64,000 nucleotides of DNA from Zizania palustris (GCA_019279435.1 JAAALK010000285.1:70912249-70976248); one strand, 5' to 3'; positions 40,244 to 52,941 are shown, numbered from the stretch's first letter. A program made the numbers and translations. The notes: generated by a model not told the origin, from the sequence alone.

Positions 40244-42163
40244 TTGTAACACCCCAGAAATTAAAAAGGAATAAAATAAAAAGAAAAATAATATTTAAAT
40301 CATTTTTGGATTTATTGTTAAAGGAAAAATCACAAAAGAGCCTGAATAAAGCCAAACAGGGAGAACTACTTAAAATCTGGACTTGAAAATTTTATGAGAT
40401 GAACTAGAGACCAAGATATAATTTTAGGAATTTTTACAAATTTTTGTCAACAGTGAATCAACCCTTAATCAAATATTTGATTTTCTGGAATTATTTAAAA
40501 TCAGAAATTAATTTTAATCCTAAACGGGCCGAAACCCTGAAACTCCCCCCAGCGGCCTTTTTGGCCCAGCCCATCACCACTCTCTCACTGACAAGCGGGA
40601 CCCTCCTGTCGGCGCCGCCCCCCCCTCTCTCCTCCCGCTCGCACCCCGCCTCGGCCCCACCAGTCAGCCTCCGTGCGCCCGCGTTCGCCCGCTGACTGCC
40701 GTGGCCCGCCTGTCGGCCCTTTCCTTTCCCGTTCACCACTGACAGGTGGAGCCCACCTGTCAGGTGCTTCGTCTCCGATGGAAGGGGATCGCCCCCTTCC
40801 TTCTTCCCGGCGATCCCTTTCTGTTTCCCTCGCCGCCGGCAGCCAAATCCCATCCGATCGCCCCGGATCACCTTCCCCGATCGCCACCACCTCCATTCCA
40901 TCCTTAGCCCACACGGAATTCGTGAAAATGGCAGTAGATCCGAAGGTTTAGAAACCTCGCCGGAGATGGAAAGGATCCCTCTCGGTTTCCTCCGATAACC
41001 CTACCATATCCACCGCCGGCGACCCCTATAAAAGCCCCTCTGGTCGCCGCCCTCACCCCACAACGCCGTAGCCCGAGCCCTAGTCCTCCAGAGCGCCTGC
41101 CACCCCGTTTTTGATTTTCTCCTCTGTTTAGACTCCGGCGAGCCCTCGCCGTCGTCTCGGACCTCCTCCGTCCACGTCGTCGCCACCGTCGTGACCACCT
41201 GAGCTCACCCGTCCTCGGCCACCCCTCGGTTGGCCGTGAAGACCACTGGATCATCGACGCCGACGAGCACCCGAAGCCTCCCCGCCGTCTACGCTCGCCG
41301 CCGGTCACCTCCAGGCCCCCTTCGTCGCCACCCGAGGTACCATCGTGATCGCCATCCTCCCCGCGTTCCATTTTTAGCCCTATCTAAGCCCCTAGGCCCT
41401 CGTCGTCGCTGCCATGGCCGCACCCGAGCTCGCCGTCGCCGGAGACGAAGGGGGTACGCGCCCCCTTACGTCGTGCCGTGCCGGACGCGATCGTGGCCGT
41501 CCGATCACGATCGGAGGGCTACGATTAAATCCCTTCGGGATTTAATCCAAGCCCTCGGATCTGATCGAAGGGGTATCGGGCGATCACGACCGTCGATCGC
41601 CACTTAAAACCTCCGAGCGATCTCAGGCGTCCACGTGTAACCGTTCGCCACGTTTTAATCACAGCCGTTCATTTTCATTTAAAACCCCCGCCTCGCATCT
41701 GGCCGCCGGATCCAGATCCAACGGCCCAGATCGCTCGGGTCCACGCGCATAGTCACGGGTTCACGGTGAACCTGGTTCACCGTGGACCAGGGACTGTTTT
41801 TCTGTTTAAATAAAATTCAGAAAATAGTTTAAACTTCAAAAATTCATATCTTGCTCATTTTAACTCCAAATTTCACCATTCAAATTTTGTTAGAACCAGA
41901 ACATTATTCTCTACACAAAACTGCCATAAAAACAGTATGTTTCTGTTGTCCAAAATATTATTAATAAATAAATGGATAAAAATCCCTTAGGGTTAAAATT
42001 TATAATACAGAAAATAAATTCTAAAATATTAAACTTTACTGTTTTAAAACCTTGAAATATTAAAATATTACTTCACATAATAAAACCTACAACTGTGTGT
42101 GTTTAATATTTGGTGAATTTTATCTGTTTATTGAATGTACTGTTTATTTTCCGTATCGAGAAG

Positions 42164-42229
42164 ACTACGAGTTCGTCGAGGAGCAGGAGTTCTACCCCGA
42201 GGTTCCTCCATCCCCATTTGCTGAGCAAG
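42164..42229 (+). other. LTR mini-gene, middle exon (Chromo-P 3' LTR)
   Basis: Same 66 nt, frame and splice signals as 33201-33266. Confidence 0.5.
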
Positions 42230-43306
42230 GCAAGTCATCGACCACCTCTGTGGAAACAGTTGATCATATTTGAGCCCATGTTTTAATAAATTATCGCTAT
42301 AACACATAGGATAAATATTGCATTAGTCAAACATCAAGCCCTACACTTATATTTATTAGATCCCCGTCCCTGTGTGCAAACCCAAGCCATGCTTATTGAG
42401 CCTCAACTCCTTGTCACTCTACAGATATTATATTAGCTAGTGCCCAATGTACCGGCACAACTGCTATAGGATATAAAGAATGAGTCGTAGAGTAGATGGA
42501 TTCTGGTATATGAAATACCCTGTTATTCTTGTCTCTGGACTCTGTTGGAGTTAGGTATGTTATAAGTATGGTGGGTTCCGGGTGCAAGCTCGGGTTTTGG
42601 TATGTCGCACCCGGGGCACTATAAGGACCGGTCTGCGGGATCTGTTGCAAAGCACTTCCGTACCAACCACAAGTCTAATGGGTAAGTCCTAATTGGAAGT
42701 GTGGAACACTCCGTCTCACGGCACCATAGTGGAGGGGGCAAGGGGCTAGCCCTCAGGGCGCCTTGTACCGACGATGGCTCAAGAGGGGGTATTGTGGAAA
42801 CTCGACATGGCGAGACACGGTACGAAACCTATAAGAGGGTGCTGTTGAGTCGGGGAAGACCATATGGAAGGTTTTGGCACGAGTTCCCGTGTGATGGGTC
42901 ATCTCGTTACACTTCGGTGTAGGTGATGAGTGCGTGCCTTGTGGGTACAGTGGTACATCTCTGATCAGAGTAAAATCAATCTTTTCGAAAAGCCGAGCCC
43001 ACGGTCAAGGGCGGGTTGTGTGACTACTCGCAGTTAGTTTACAATTGTTTGAATGGACGAGTTATTCATGGCATGTAAGGACTGTTGTGCGAGGAGGTAA
43101 AACGTACTCCTCGAGTTAGAAGATGATGATGATGCATTCACATGTTTACTTTTCCGTACTAATAAATTGCTCACATTAAATGCTTTACAAATATGCTGCT
43201 TCCGCTAAACTAGCCACTATCTCCCTTGTTATTATCTTGCATTTATACTTGCATTCGGTGGCTTGCTGAGTACTTCTGTACTCACCCCGTTGACTTACAC
43301 CATCAG

Positions 43307-43344
43307 AGCCAGTCTACTACGAGGAGGATGAAGGTCTGGAGTAG
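43307..43344 (+). other. LTR mini-gene, last exon (Chromo-P 3' LTR)
   Basis: Same 38 nt, frame and stop as 34345-34382. Confidence 0.5.
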
Positions 43345-43556
43345 CGACCCAGTCAAGGCGAGACTGGAAGGAGGCGTTCATCTAGGACCCTTATTTTATT
43401 AGTTTCTCTTCATCTTTATTCACTTTTGTATTAATGCGGTCTACGAACCGCGAATGATTGCCCGTATCGTACGTGGTCGCTTTATGAACGTCTTGGTTTA
43501 TTGATATTCTTTGGAATTTCAATAAAAGTCCTGATTTATTAAATCGGGGCGCGACA

Positions 43557-43561
43557 AGGAC
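43557..43561. repeat. Target site duplication AGGAC (right copy, Chromo-P)
   Basis: Matches 31278-31282; joining here restores Tat-2 protease-to-gag continuity. Confidence 0.9.
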
Positions 43562-45048
43562 CACTCTTTTGCCCCGGTCTTGAGCATCCTCTTGCTTCGG
43601 GGGTGGCATAACACTCACCACCGAAGGTTGTCTTGGGGGGTCGAAGTTGTCTATATGTACGATAGCATGCACATGCTCCGGACGTGCCTCGGGGGGGCTC
43701 GGTCAGTAGTGCCTCGACCAGAGCTCCTTTTGAGTTACTCACTTCTTAAAGCTAGTATAGACTTGCATGCATCGGTAGCATGACTTCGGTTTTTGCCGTG
43801 AACACAGCAGAAGAAGGTTTGGCCCTTGCTAGCCGGCTTCCCTGGCGTCCTCTAGCCGCTGACCTTGTTTCCCAAAGCTTGTGGACTCTTGGGGGAAAAT
43901 TTTTGCGAAGAAGGAGCAATGTTTAGGACTTTGGAACGAGGATGCTTCTGTCCTCAAAGCCTGTCATGCTGGTTGTCAAAGTTGGGCCATTGTGAAGGTG
44001 TTGAAGTTTTCACTTCGAGCTTAACTTCTTCGATAATTGGTGAAGATGAGGCTGTTCTTCGGAGTCATCCTTGCTCCGACCTAGCATACTCCTCAAAATA
44101 AGCCATCAATTGTGCTACAGAGGATATATGCTTCTGGTGAAGCTTGTCGAGGAGGCCTGCATGGGTGACTCCTTCTCGGGCTGCATCGACAACGGATGAT
44201 GCAGACAGTCCTCTTATCTGCGACTTTGTATGAGTGAAGCGCTTAAAGAACTGCCTCAAAGTTTCTCTAGGTTGCTGCTTCACCTGAAAGAGACTCCCAG
44301 TAGACATAGGGGGCACAAAAGTACCCTGGAAGTTACTTATGAATTTTTTTCTTAACTGCTCCCAGGATTTAATTGATCCTGGCTTCAAAGACCAGAACCA
44401 ACGCAAAACAACTCCTTCAAGCGCAAGGGGAAAGCATTTGGCCATTGTATCATGAACCCCTCCGCTGGCTTCAATTGCTAAAGCATACGAACGAGAGAAC
44501 TCTCTTGGATCTTCTTCTCCAGAGTACTTACAGAGCTTCAAAGTTTTGAACTTGGTGTCAAAGAACACCTTTTGTAAGTCAGGGTGCAGCGGAGATTCGC
44601 AATCAAAGGAAGAATTCTTAGGGGCTAAAAGATAAAAAGGAGGATCGTCGTCTTGAAGCACGTCCAGAATGATAGGGGTAGCTTGGGGACGAAGCCTATC
44701 TGCAGCTTCCTGCCTCCACCTTGTCACTTTGGCTTGAAGACTGGCCATCTGGGTTGCCACATCATCAAGGCTATCTTCATTTCTTCCGGAAGGAGCTTCC
44801 AGGTCTTGAGAACTGAATAGGTCAGTTCGGAGTATAGTCGGAGCTGTAGGAGAAGCTCCATTGGTTCAAAGCATAGACGGAGTCCCTTAAGGGGCTTCGT
44901 ATGGTCGAGGAAGAGTATTCATTTTGGGGGTTTGAGGTCGGGGAACTACAGAAGGTCCTCCGACCTCAACCATATTCGAAGATCTCACTCCAGAGGTCCG
45001 AGGGGACCTCCGAATGGGACTACCACCTGAGCTCCATTTAGGAGGCAT
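43562..45048 (-). pseudogene. gag: Tat-2 gag
   Basis: Minus strand from ATG 45048 (MPPKWSSGGSPIRRS), aligned with the Tat-1 start MPPKQSAPRNPVRRS. The gag domain at about 44065-44760 reads MATQMASLQAKVTRWRQEA, FSRSYALAIEASGGVHDTM, VLRWFWSLKPGSIKSWEQL and MSTGSLFQVKQQPRETL. Lesions include a TAA near 44888 and shifts at 43860-44064. The nucleocapsid finger region at about 43790-43810 is degraded. The protease continues at 31282 beyond Chromo-P. Confidence 0.82.
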
Positions 45049-45090
45049 GGCTCTAGAAAGTTGGTAGAGAACAAACTTTTCGTACTAAGA

Positions 45091-45108
45091 TTCCCACGGA
45101 CGGCGCCA
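45091..45108 (-). other. Primer binding site of Tat-2
   Basis: Minus strand TGGCGCCGTCCGTGGGAA after a 2-base spacer, one base different from Tat-1. Confidence 0.8.
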
Positions 45109-45110
45109 AC

Positions 45111-45605
45111 TGTTGGCGTAAAAGATTATGCTAACAGGTTTTCTAAGATTAAAGACTAACAAATGAAGAGTTTGTGAAGTGAACTATTTCAAGCCTCCAT
45201 ATTGGATAATAGCTCGAAGTAGTTCGAAGTTATGTATTGAATATCTGAATATTCGATACCTATTAGAGGGTGAGAATGGGGGTATTTATAGGTAAAAACT
45301 TTAAGGAAAAGACCTTTTTACCCCTCAATTACAACCGACATAGTGGAAAATATTTCGGTACCCCTAATAGGGCTAAAATGGTAAAAGACTAATTTAATTA
45401 GAAAGAAGATAAGTCTTCTATACTTGCTGGCAGTTTTCCACTGCGGAGAGGGAGCCTTCGAAGTGTATCTTCGAATCGGAGTCTGGGCAGACCATCCGGA
45501 CTTAACTCTACGTCAGTACGGAGACAAGTCTTGGAATCCGAGCTCATGAGTTCTCTTTGTCTTGTAATCTTGAATATCCTGGGGATGAAGTATTTTCCCC
45601 CAACA
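45111..45605 (-). repeat. 5' LTR of Tat-2
   Basis: 495 bp, TGTTGGCG to CCCCCAACA on the plus strand; pairs with 7319-7813. Confidence 0.9.
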
Positions 45606-45616
45606 ATGGCATCTAT
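45606..45616 (-). mobile_element. Copia-A remnant, 11 bp, including two TSDs
   Basis: ATGGC (TSD of Tat-2) followed by ATCTAT (TSD of Copia-B, TCTAT). This is all that remains of Copia-A between two insertions. Its gag continues at 7318 to the left and 63481 to the right. Confidence 0.8.
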
Positions 45617-48557
45617 TGTGGGATCGGAATGGCGACTAGAGGGGGGTGAATAGGCGCCTCGACACTTTTTTTCGAATGTGATGGCCTAATCAAATTACCC
45701 AACGCACCTCTACGGACTCAAATTCAAGTTTCAAACCAATCAGCATGATTTAGAGCTCAAACAGATTCAACCGCCCAAAAACAGCTTTGATTCAAGCTTC
45801 TCAAACAACAACTACCAAAATTCTCACTCTAGAGATCAAGTTCAAGTGTAAAAAGTAAATCAAAATGTTTTAACTCAATCACAATTGAGATTCAAATACT
45901 GCTGAAATTTTTTCGGACGGTGAATAGTAAATGTAACTTCACCAAAGTGAATTTGTCAAATTATGGTTCAGTTTGCAAATCTCAATTTCAATTAGATTCA
46001 AATAAGCACACAATTATTCAAAACTTGTCAACCTTGCTGAACTATAAATTTTCAGTAAGTAGAACAGTAATTTCAGAACACCTGAAAAGAACTCAAATCA
46101 GAAACATTATACTTCATCCTACAACAGCCAAAGCTAAGAATTCAGAAATGGATATGTGCCGACAACACTGTACCAGATCTGACAAAGTTGAGATGACTGA
46201 ATATAGACCAAACAGCAATAAAGCAGTTTCAGTTCTGAGGAAAATCTGAAAGCTGATCACAATAGTTTTCTCCACAATCAACTCAATTCTGAAACAAATT
46301 GGAATAAACAACAGCTACTATTCAAGATCTGACAATACTCAGTAAAACAGATTCAATCTGAGTGTTCTCTTCAAAAGGCAACTCATGCAGCATTTTATCC
46401 ACACATATGCAGTACTAGAGAGTCCTCTGGTTATGACAACATGCACAACAAACTCAGATTTGAATTCAGGAAACTTGTATAGCAATCAGAATTGTCAGAC
46501 AGTGAATAGTTGTAGTAAATTTCAGATTGATTCAACACTTCAAGATTTGATTCAACTTGAGCAATACAAAGTACAGTACCTTGTCGACATAGGGACTGTA
46601 GCTAGACAGAAATAACCAGGACTATACTATTCATCAACCAGATTTCATTGCAAGGTATAATTTCTAGAGATTCAGTTCAAAGAGCTGCACAAACTTTTGT
46701 TCTATCTCAAACAATACAGCAAACTGATTGGACAACATGCACATCAAATTAAGTCAGAACAGGGAGAATACTTTTAGGAACCATATCTCAATTTTTCAGA
46801 TTAAACATGTTGAACATAATTTTAATTCAATAGATCACACACTGATTTCAGGATCCTATTTTCAGACTATAGCCCAAACCATTGACAATTCATAATCTCT
46901 TGATTGAATGGCAATTAGATGATAACAATCTGAAAACTGATGTGAAAACACTGTTCAATAAATTAGATCAGGTACTTTTGAAGTTCTAAACATCATCCAA
47001 GAATTTTTGTACTAGAGACAAGACATGAGAGTATTCAACCTTCAAAAACAGTCTCAAATAACACATGGAATCAGTCTGAAAATGAGTCAACTACTAAAAT
47101 TCAGTGACTGAAATTCTTGACACAAAATTGACAGCACATCTTTTCAAAATAGTAAACCAGTTGATCTCAGGAACTAAGCCTTCATTCTTTTGATGATCTG
47201 AAGAAGTAACTCAGAACTAAAACCCAAGATCATCAAACAAAAACCGATCATACTGAGAAATTCAGAGGAGTACAAGATCAATCAATCAAAAATATTCAGA
47301 TCATGTGATACATGTTTCAGCAGGAACCTAACCAAAAATGACAATAAAAACATCTAAAACCAGCAAGAATAAAGAGCAATTTTATCTGATTCAGTTTAAT
47401 CAACACATCAAATAAGTTCACTTAGATCTATTCCAAACATATACACATGATTACTCATAGAGGACAAAACAGCATTCACAAGACAAAATGAACAGGATAT
47501 AAACCAGTATCTAAACCACGAATTTTGATTAGAGTTACACCGATTCAAGGTTTGAACGTATCCAATAGAAAAACACATCGAGTTCTAACTACCATCTCAC
47601 AAGTATTCAACTTAGATCAACAAAATACATCACAGAAATTGGTAGATGAACTCACACGTTTCCTTCGCTGGCTTTAGGGAAAGAACCTAACGGTTAACAG
47701 CCTTATCGGCACAGCTGTAGTTGATCTGAAACGTTTAAGCCACACTATTCGTCGTCATGCAATTTCAGCAGGAAGAAAACTAACGGTTGTTCAAACTTTG
47801 CAAGAGACAAAAATGAATTTGATCTGTTGAAGCTAGAATGTTGTGGTTGATATCTGTTCAGCCAGATCCGGGGGATATAAATCCCACCTGCCCCAAGGTT
47901 TCTAGAAGGCCTATTTTACACAAAGGCCCCTAGAAAGACTCAAATTACAAAACTGAAAAATTAGAACTAAAAATACCCTATTACAATAGACCCCTCTTTA
48001 GAATATTTTCAGAATATATACTCCAAAAATACTCTAAAAAGTACACACTACGACACTAAAAAAATTTAAACTAAAACTTGACACTATTTTATTGAAATAG
48101 TAAAAACATTTAAAGTTTCGACGGTTTTTAGCGAAAACCGACAAAGCCTCTCCCGATCGTCGACGCCCGTCGTCAGTCCGCGAACTCGACCACCAACAAG
48201 TCTCTCCCGCTCTCGATCCCTCAAGCCACCTTGTCACTTGCACTGGCTTCCCTTTCGCTAACTCGAACGATGCTTCGTCTTGATCAATCTCCAACTCGAC
48301 GTCTCGTTCGACCTCCATGCGTACACCCGAGTCCACTCTCGACTTCGACTGACACCCTCGACCATCTAGCATTAGACTCCCCGTCTAACCCTGATCACGT
48401 GCCATCGATAGTTGATGAGTAACTCCAGCCTGCACACACGAGACAAACACAGACACACACACCAACTCCAGTACACCCAGACTCAACTCATGAACTCAGC
48501 CTGTCAATCACTCATCATTCCATTGAACACTAGTGACACACCTCACTATGTTCCTCA
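45617..48557 (-). repeat. 3' LTR of Copia-B
   Basis: 2941 bp. On the plus strand it starts TGTGGGATCGGAA and ends ATGTTCCTCA. It carries the conserved CTAGAGGGGGGTGAATAGG near its inner end. It is AT-rich with no coding content I can support. Confidence 0.88.
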
Positions 48558-48574
48558 ATCTCCCCCTTGATGAG
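48558..48574 (-). other. Polypurine tract of Copia-B
   Basis: Minus strand CTCATCAAGGGGGAGAT adjoins the LTR start TGAGGAACAT. Confidence 0.8.
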
Positions 48575-49735
48575 TGCATTGACAACACAAGATCAAAACA
48601 GAGTAAACGAGAAGTTTAGCACACAAGTGACCATGAAAGCTCTAAAGAGAGCAAAAATGAGAAAACATGTCACTTGCCAAATGATAAAGCAACACACAAA
48701 AGCTCAAAAGTTCCAAAAGATCGCTCAAAAGATCACAAACTCATTAATTCATCAAAAAGCTCCAAATCCTCCAAGCACTAAAAAGGTCCAAATCCTCCAA
48801 ACACTCTCCCCCTTTGGCAATGCAGACATCAAGATAGCCCCATGAGTCGAGAGAGTAAGGTGACCATGCAATGCTTCCCAAGTATGAAAAAGTCCAAGTA
48901 CAGTACAATTACTCCTTGTGACTCACAATCTGTCCTGACTAAACTGCATGGCAAGCTTTGAATGACCATAATCTAAATATCCGTATGAGCAAGAAGTTTG
49001 AAGTTTTAGCAAATAAAAGCATCACTACCTAGACTAGTGAACTAGACACGGCAAGGTAAGAAGCACAAAAGCTAGTCACAAACCAACTCGAAAAGCACAT
49101 CCCACTACAAGGAGCTGCAACAAACTTGATATGCGAGAAAAGTAAACTTTTTATTCCATTTTTTAATGCCAGGGGTTATTTGCAAGTCAACCTTATGCTA
49201 ACCGATCAAGCCAAGCCTAGGATAAACCATCATAAGCTTAAGGCATTGATCTTGGTATACACTTGATGTCCCAGTTCAAACCAAAGTGCAATGGAATGCA
49301 GTCTAGAACAAAGTAGTGCGACTATGCAAACCCACCTGGATCTTTTCAATTTTATTAACACTTAAGCACTTTTGATCCATTTTCAACATTTTCATTTTTT
49401 TCATTTTTCAATTTTGCATTTTTTATATTAATTTTTAGCAGACATGATCAAGTTGCATATGAGCATCCAAGTGACAAGGACAAAACCATCAAGTAAGAAA
49501 TGAATAGCTAAAGCACCCTAGCCCATTCATGCTAGAAACCAGACTTGGCAGTGACCATTTTCAGATTTTCAAAATGAAAAGCCATGCTCAACACATATAG
49601 ATAGATGAGTTCATTCTAAGCACAATCAAACAGTGAAAGCAGGACAGTATCGTAAAGTGCACAGGTAAGTCATGTACATGTAAAAACAATTAATCATATT
49701 TTAGAAGCATATGGTTATGAACACAACTCCCCCTC
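48575..49735 (-). other. Copia-B non-coding 3' region
   Basis: AT-rich internal sequence between the end of pol and the PPT. A second PPT-like run (CCCCCTTTGGC near 48808) is present. I see no convincing gene. Confidence 0.55.
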
Positions 49736-50226
49736 ACATGATGCCATAAGGATGAGAAATGCCAAGCTCTCCCCTCAAAAATGCAAAGCGAGAAGCATCG
49801 AGAGGCTTGGTGAAAATATCTGCAAGCTGGTTTTGAGTATCGACAAAGCGCAATTCAATATCTCCTTTTTCATTGTGATCTCTCAAAAAGTGATAAAGCA
49901 CATCAATGTGTTTGGTCCTAGAATGTTGTACTGGGTTGTTTGATAAACTAATTGCACTTGTATTATCGCAAAAGAGTGGAACACGTTAAAACTCTGCACA
50001 ACAGCTAGCGGCAGCTACATATTTAGCTTCGGTTGTAGACTGTGCAACGCTAGACTGTTTGCGGGAAGACCAACACACAAGAAAAGATCCAAGAAAATGA
50101 CACGTCCCAGAAGTAATCTTACGTCAATCCGGCAACCAGCAAAGTCAGCGTCAGAAAAACCTCTCAAGCATAATGAAGATGATGCAGAATACGAAATATC
50201 AAATTCAAGTGTATGCTTGACGTACC
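49736..50226 (-). pseudogene. pol: Copia-B RNase H, C-terminal part of pol
   Basis: Minus strand. It reads SFLVCWSSRKQSSVAQST, then EAKYVAAASCCAEF, NTSAISLSNNPVQHSRTKHI, DVLYHFLRDHNEKGDIEL and ADIFTKPLDASRFAFL. These are the familiar end of copia RNase H (TEAEY-like, SKNPVxHxRxKHI and DIFTKPL). It ends near GIM at 49736-49745. Stops break the frame. Confidence 0.83.
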
Positions 50227-50550
50227 TTAAAATGCGTTTGACAGCTTGACGATGTGTATGTCCGATCTCGTAGTCGTCAAGTACAGGAGAGAGCCGATCG
50301 TGCTGCGGTACTCCTTCTGGTCCACCTCTTCTCTGTCTTCATCTAAATCAAGAGCAATATTAGAGAGAGTGAAATTTTCATTAATTTTGATCATACCTTT
50401 GCCCTTCACTCTGCTTTTGCGATTGTTTCCAAATGTGATGCTCTCGCGCTGCCTGACTGAGGTGAAACTGGAGAACCATGAAGAATTCCCAGTCATGTGT
50501 CGTGAACACCCGGAATCAATGATCCACTTGTCCTCCAGCCTCCCATGACT
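50227..50550 (-). pseudogene. Copia-B protease fused by deletion to RT C-terminus
   Basis: On the minus strand the protease active-site block WIIDSGCSRHMTGNSSWFSS and RVKGKGMIKINENFTLSNIA is followed within 15 residues by DQKEYRSTIGSLLYLTTTRS, which belongs to the far end of copia RT. Integrase and the RT fingers/palm are absent. The joint is near 50345-50380, keeps the frame and gives an 89-residue ORF to 50496. Confidence 0.8.
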
Positions 50551-50703
50551 CCCCTAAGTAGAGAAGTAAAATCTCGAGTACTCAGCGCTGGGTTTAGAGA
50601 TAAGATGCTTAGGTATCCAACGCTGATCAACCCGAGAAGTAGGTAAAGCAGGAGACTGTGTGTGATGAGAACCATATTGCACATGTGATCTCCTTGCAAC
50701 TTG

Positions 50704-51147
50704 CTAAGGTCTCCTAAAATACTCAGGACCAAAATGCCTACGTGGTCTATCATCATACGATGTACGATATACACCACGATGGGCATAGCCACTCATATAG
50801 TTGTAAGGAGCCTCATAATCAGTATAAGCATTATAATCATAGTCATGCACATCAAATGAAGAATAATCATGAGAATGTAAAGCATAAGAATGACATTCAT
50901 CTTTCATGCGTCTATAGCAAAAACCAATCAAGTGTTTGACACGATGACAATAAGTGCAATGGAAAACTTTCTTTGCTGCAGGTTTATGGGTTTCTAGTGC
51001 GAACCTCATAGTTTTCCTAGGTTTTTGCTTTGAGTCCATCTTCAGTGAATAAATGATTATCTTTTTGGGTTGGGTAGGATCTTTGGCTTTTTGTGGTGTG
51101 TCTAACTGGGCTCTCTCTTTCTCAAGGGTAGTAGGTAGAGTGAACAC
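50704..51147 (-). pseudogene. Copia-B second CCHC-like finger region
   Basis: Minus strand, reading KKVFHCTYCHRVKHLIGFCY within a basic region, then tyrosine, aspartate and histidine-rich low complexity. It is equivalent to Copia-A 5342-5728. Confidence 0.75.
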
Positions 51148-52008
51148 CGTTTGGCTCGGGGTACTGGATAAGTCCTCTCATAACCTAACCCAAGAGCTAA
51201 CCCTGCCCTGTCAGCGCACATTTTAGTTTTATCCAAAAAAAGATCCATCTTCCCTTTCCCCTTTGTGCATTTATCTACCATGGAAAGCAGATAATCATTC
51301 TCACACTTCAGCTTCTCTCCTTGCTCTCTAGCAAAGCTGAGTTGGTCCTTCAGAGTGATGCAGGTCAGACAAGCCGACTGCACATCCTTAGAACACTCAG
51401 CACTCTCAAATCTAGCCTTAAGCTCATCAATATGTTTATCTCTCAGACTAACACTCTCAATTAAAAGGGTGCATTTTAAGCATTCATTGATGGCATCAGG
51501 TCTAGACTCCACCACCATTAGTATCTTCTGAACATATTCAAGTTTTTCAATGTTTTTATCATGAATCAGACGCAACTGAGCAAGTTTATCCATCAAAATA
51601 AGACATGACTCACAATCAGCAGTTCCATATTTAGACTTCAATAAAGCGAGTTCAATAGACAACAATTCAATTTAAAGCTTTTGTTATTTTTTTTTCTTTA
51701 GCAGCAAGTTTGAGCAGTCTATCTTGTGAAATCATTGCATCATGTAATTCATCGTTTTGCACAAGTAATTCATCAAGAGATAGACTAACCTCAAATATGT
51801 CGGGTTCATCACTGCTTTGCTCGCCATTGGCCATGAAGCAGAGGCTGTTGAAGTCCTTCATCTTTTCTTTCTTCTCGTCATTTTTGTCTGGTTCATCTTC
51901 ATCAGAACTGAGATCTTCGCTCGAGGTGTTGTCGATGTCACTGAGTGCTGCCACGAAAGCGCTAGCCACTCTTTTCGCCACCTTTCCTCTTTTGCCTTTG
52001 TAGAACAT
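51102..52008 (-). pseudogene. Copia-B gag coiled-coil extension
   Basis: Two overlapping minus-strand ORFs. The upstream one is acidic with AALSDIDNTSSEDLSSDEDE and LCFMANGEQSSDEPD. The downstream one is helical with CxxC pairs (NECLKCTLLIESVSLRDKHI, CLTCITLKDQLSFAREQ). A shift near 51666, next to a T-run, separates them. Confidence 0.75.
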
Positions 52009-52941
52009 TTTTTTATCTTTTTTCTAATACTTTTGTTCACGTTCATTTTTGGCATTTAGTTTTGGGTTGTTTGCTTTAATGTGATTTAGATCACCGAACT
52101 CGAAACACGCTCGAGAGCCTCCTCTCCTCTGATCTCTCCTATCATTATAGAATCGAGTGACTATGAGAGCAAGCTCTTCGTCATCTAATGTGTCCACTTG
52201 CTCCTTTGTGATAGAGACCAAAGAAGACAAGGCAAATCCCCCAGAAAAAGCACACACACTAGACATGCTACCTCCAGATGAGGTGCCACTGCCGAAACCG
52301 GAAACTAGTGCCATGGATTGTGGCAAAGAGCTCCCAATCCCAGAACGAGATGCCTTGGCTATCTCGGTGGACTTAAGCTTACTAAAAAGTTCATCGCATG
52401 TCAAAGTATTAAAGCTCGTAGATTCTTCAATGCTTGAGATCTTAACTTCCCATATGCTATGATCCAAAGCATAGAGAAGTTTGATTGCTCGGTCATGATC
52501 TGAGTAAGCTAGCGTCCCAATGGAGCACAAGTTACTAACAATACCATCAAAGCGAGCAAACAAAGCATCAATATATTCACCAGGGCCTTGCATGAACATT
52601 TGGTATTCTTGATTATACGTGCTCTGCCTCCTAGCCTTAATCGGTGATGTGCCCTCATGAAAAATACTCAATGTCGACCAAATCTCTTGACCAGTACGAA
52701 GGTGCTGGACTCTGTCGAACTCGTTGCGACTCAGACTGATAAAAAGAATGTTTCTAGCCTTGCTATTACATTCATATTCAGCCTTCTCAGTCTCTGAGGT
52801 ACGAGTTTCAGGAATCGTGTACTGGGATGCAATAATGTCCCATATCGCACTTCCTTGGCTAAGCAAATAAGCCTCCATGCGCACCTTCCAATAGGCATAG
52901 TCTCGACCATAAAAAATAGGGATCTTGGTGTTCTTATCCAT
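52009..52941 (-). pseudogene. gag: Copia-B gag core
   Basis: ATG at 52941 (MDKNTKIPIFYGRDYAYWK) is chosen because it aligns with Copia-A MDRVSKIPLF at 63854; the frame is open slightly upstream. UBN2-type gag: YWKVRMEAYLLSQGSAIWD, GEYIDALFARFDGIVSNL and SIWEVKISSIEES. The zinc knuckle is ruined (CFEFGDLNHIKANN, two Cys lost). Otherwise about 300 codons are open. Confidence 0.83.

Larger units (their letters stand above)
31283..43556 (+). mobile_element. Chromo-P: young Tekay/RIRE-like chromovirus with both LTRs
   Basis: A plus-strand element, 12,274 bp, TSD AGGAC at 31278-31282 and 43557-43561, inserted in Tat-2 gag/protease. Order: 5' LTR, PBS, orf0, gag, protease, RT, RNase H, integrase, chromodomain, PPT, 3' LTR. 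The two LTRs (3311 and 3312 bp) differ by about 17 substitutions and one indel by my count, near 0.5%, so insertion is probably within a few hundred thousand years. The gag-pol frame nevertheless has two adjacent TAGs and four single-base shifts. Confidence 0.93.
40245..43556 (+). repeat. 3' LTR of Chromo-P
   Basis: 3312 bp, near identical to 31283-34593. It carries its own copies of the TATA box, the candidate first exon (41414-41453), middle exon (42164-42229) and last exon (43307-43344); the last two are unchanged in sequence. Confidence 0.92.
7319..45605 (-). mobile_element. Tat-2: complete-ended Tat-lineage Ty3/gypsy element, split by two chromoviruses
   Basis: A minus-strand element with both LTRs and a 5-bp TSD ATGGC at 7314-7318 and 45606-45610. 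Its own sequence is 7319-16162, 30808-31282 and 43562-45605, about 11.4 kb. Order on the minus strand: 5' LTR, PBS, gag, PR, [Chromo-P], [Chromo-M], RT, RNase H, second RNase H, integrase, then a long 3' region carrying antisense genes, PPT and 3' LTR. I count roughly 25 substitutions between the two 495-bp LTRs (about 5%). At a rate of 1.3e-8 per site per year that suggests about 2 million years. All coding regions carry stops or shifts. Confidence 0.9.
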
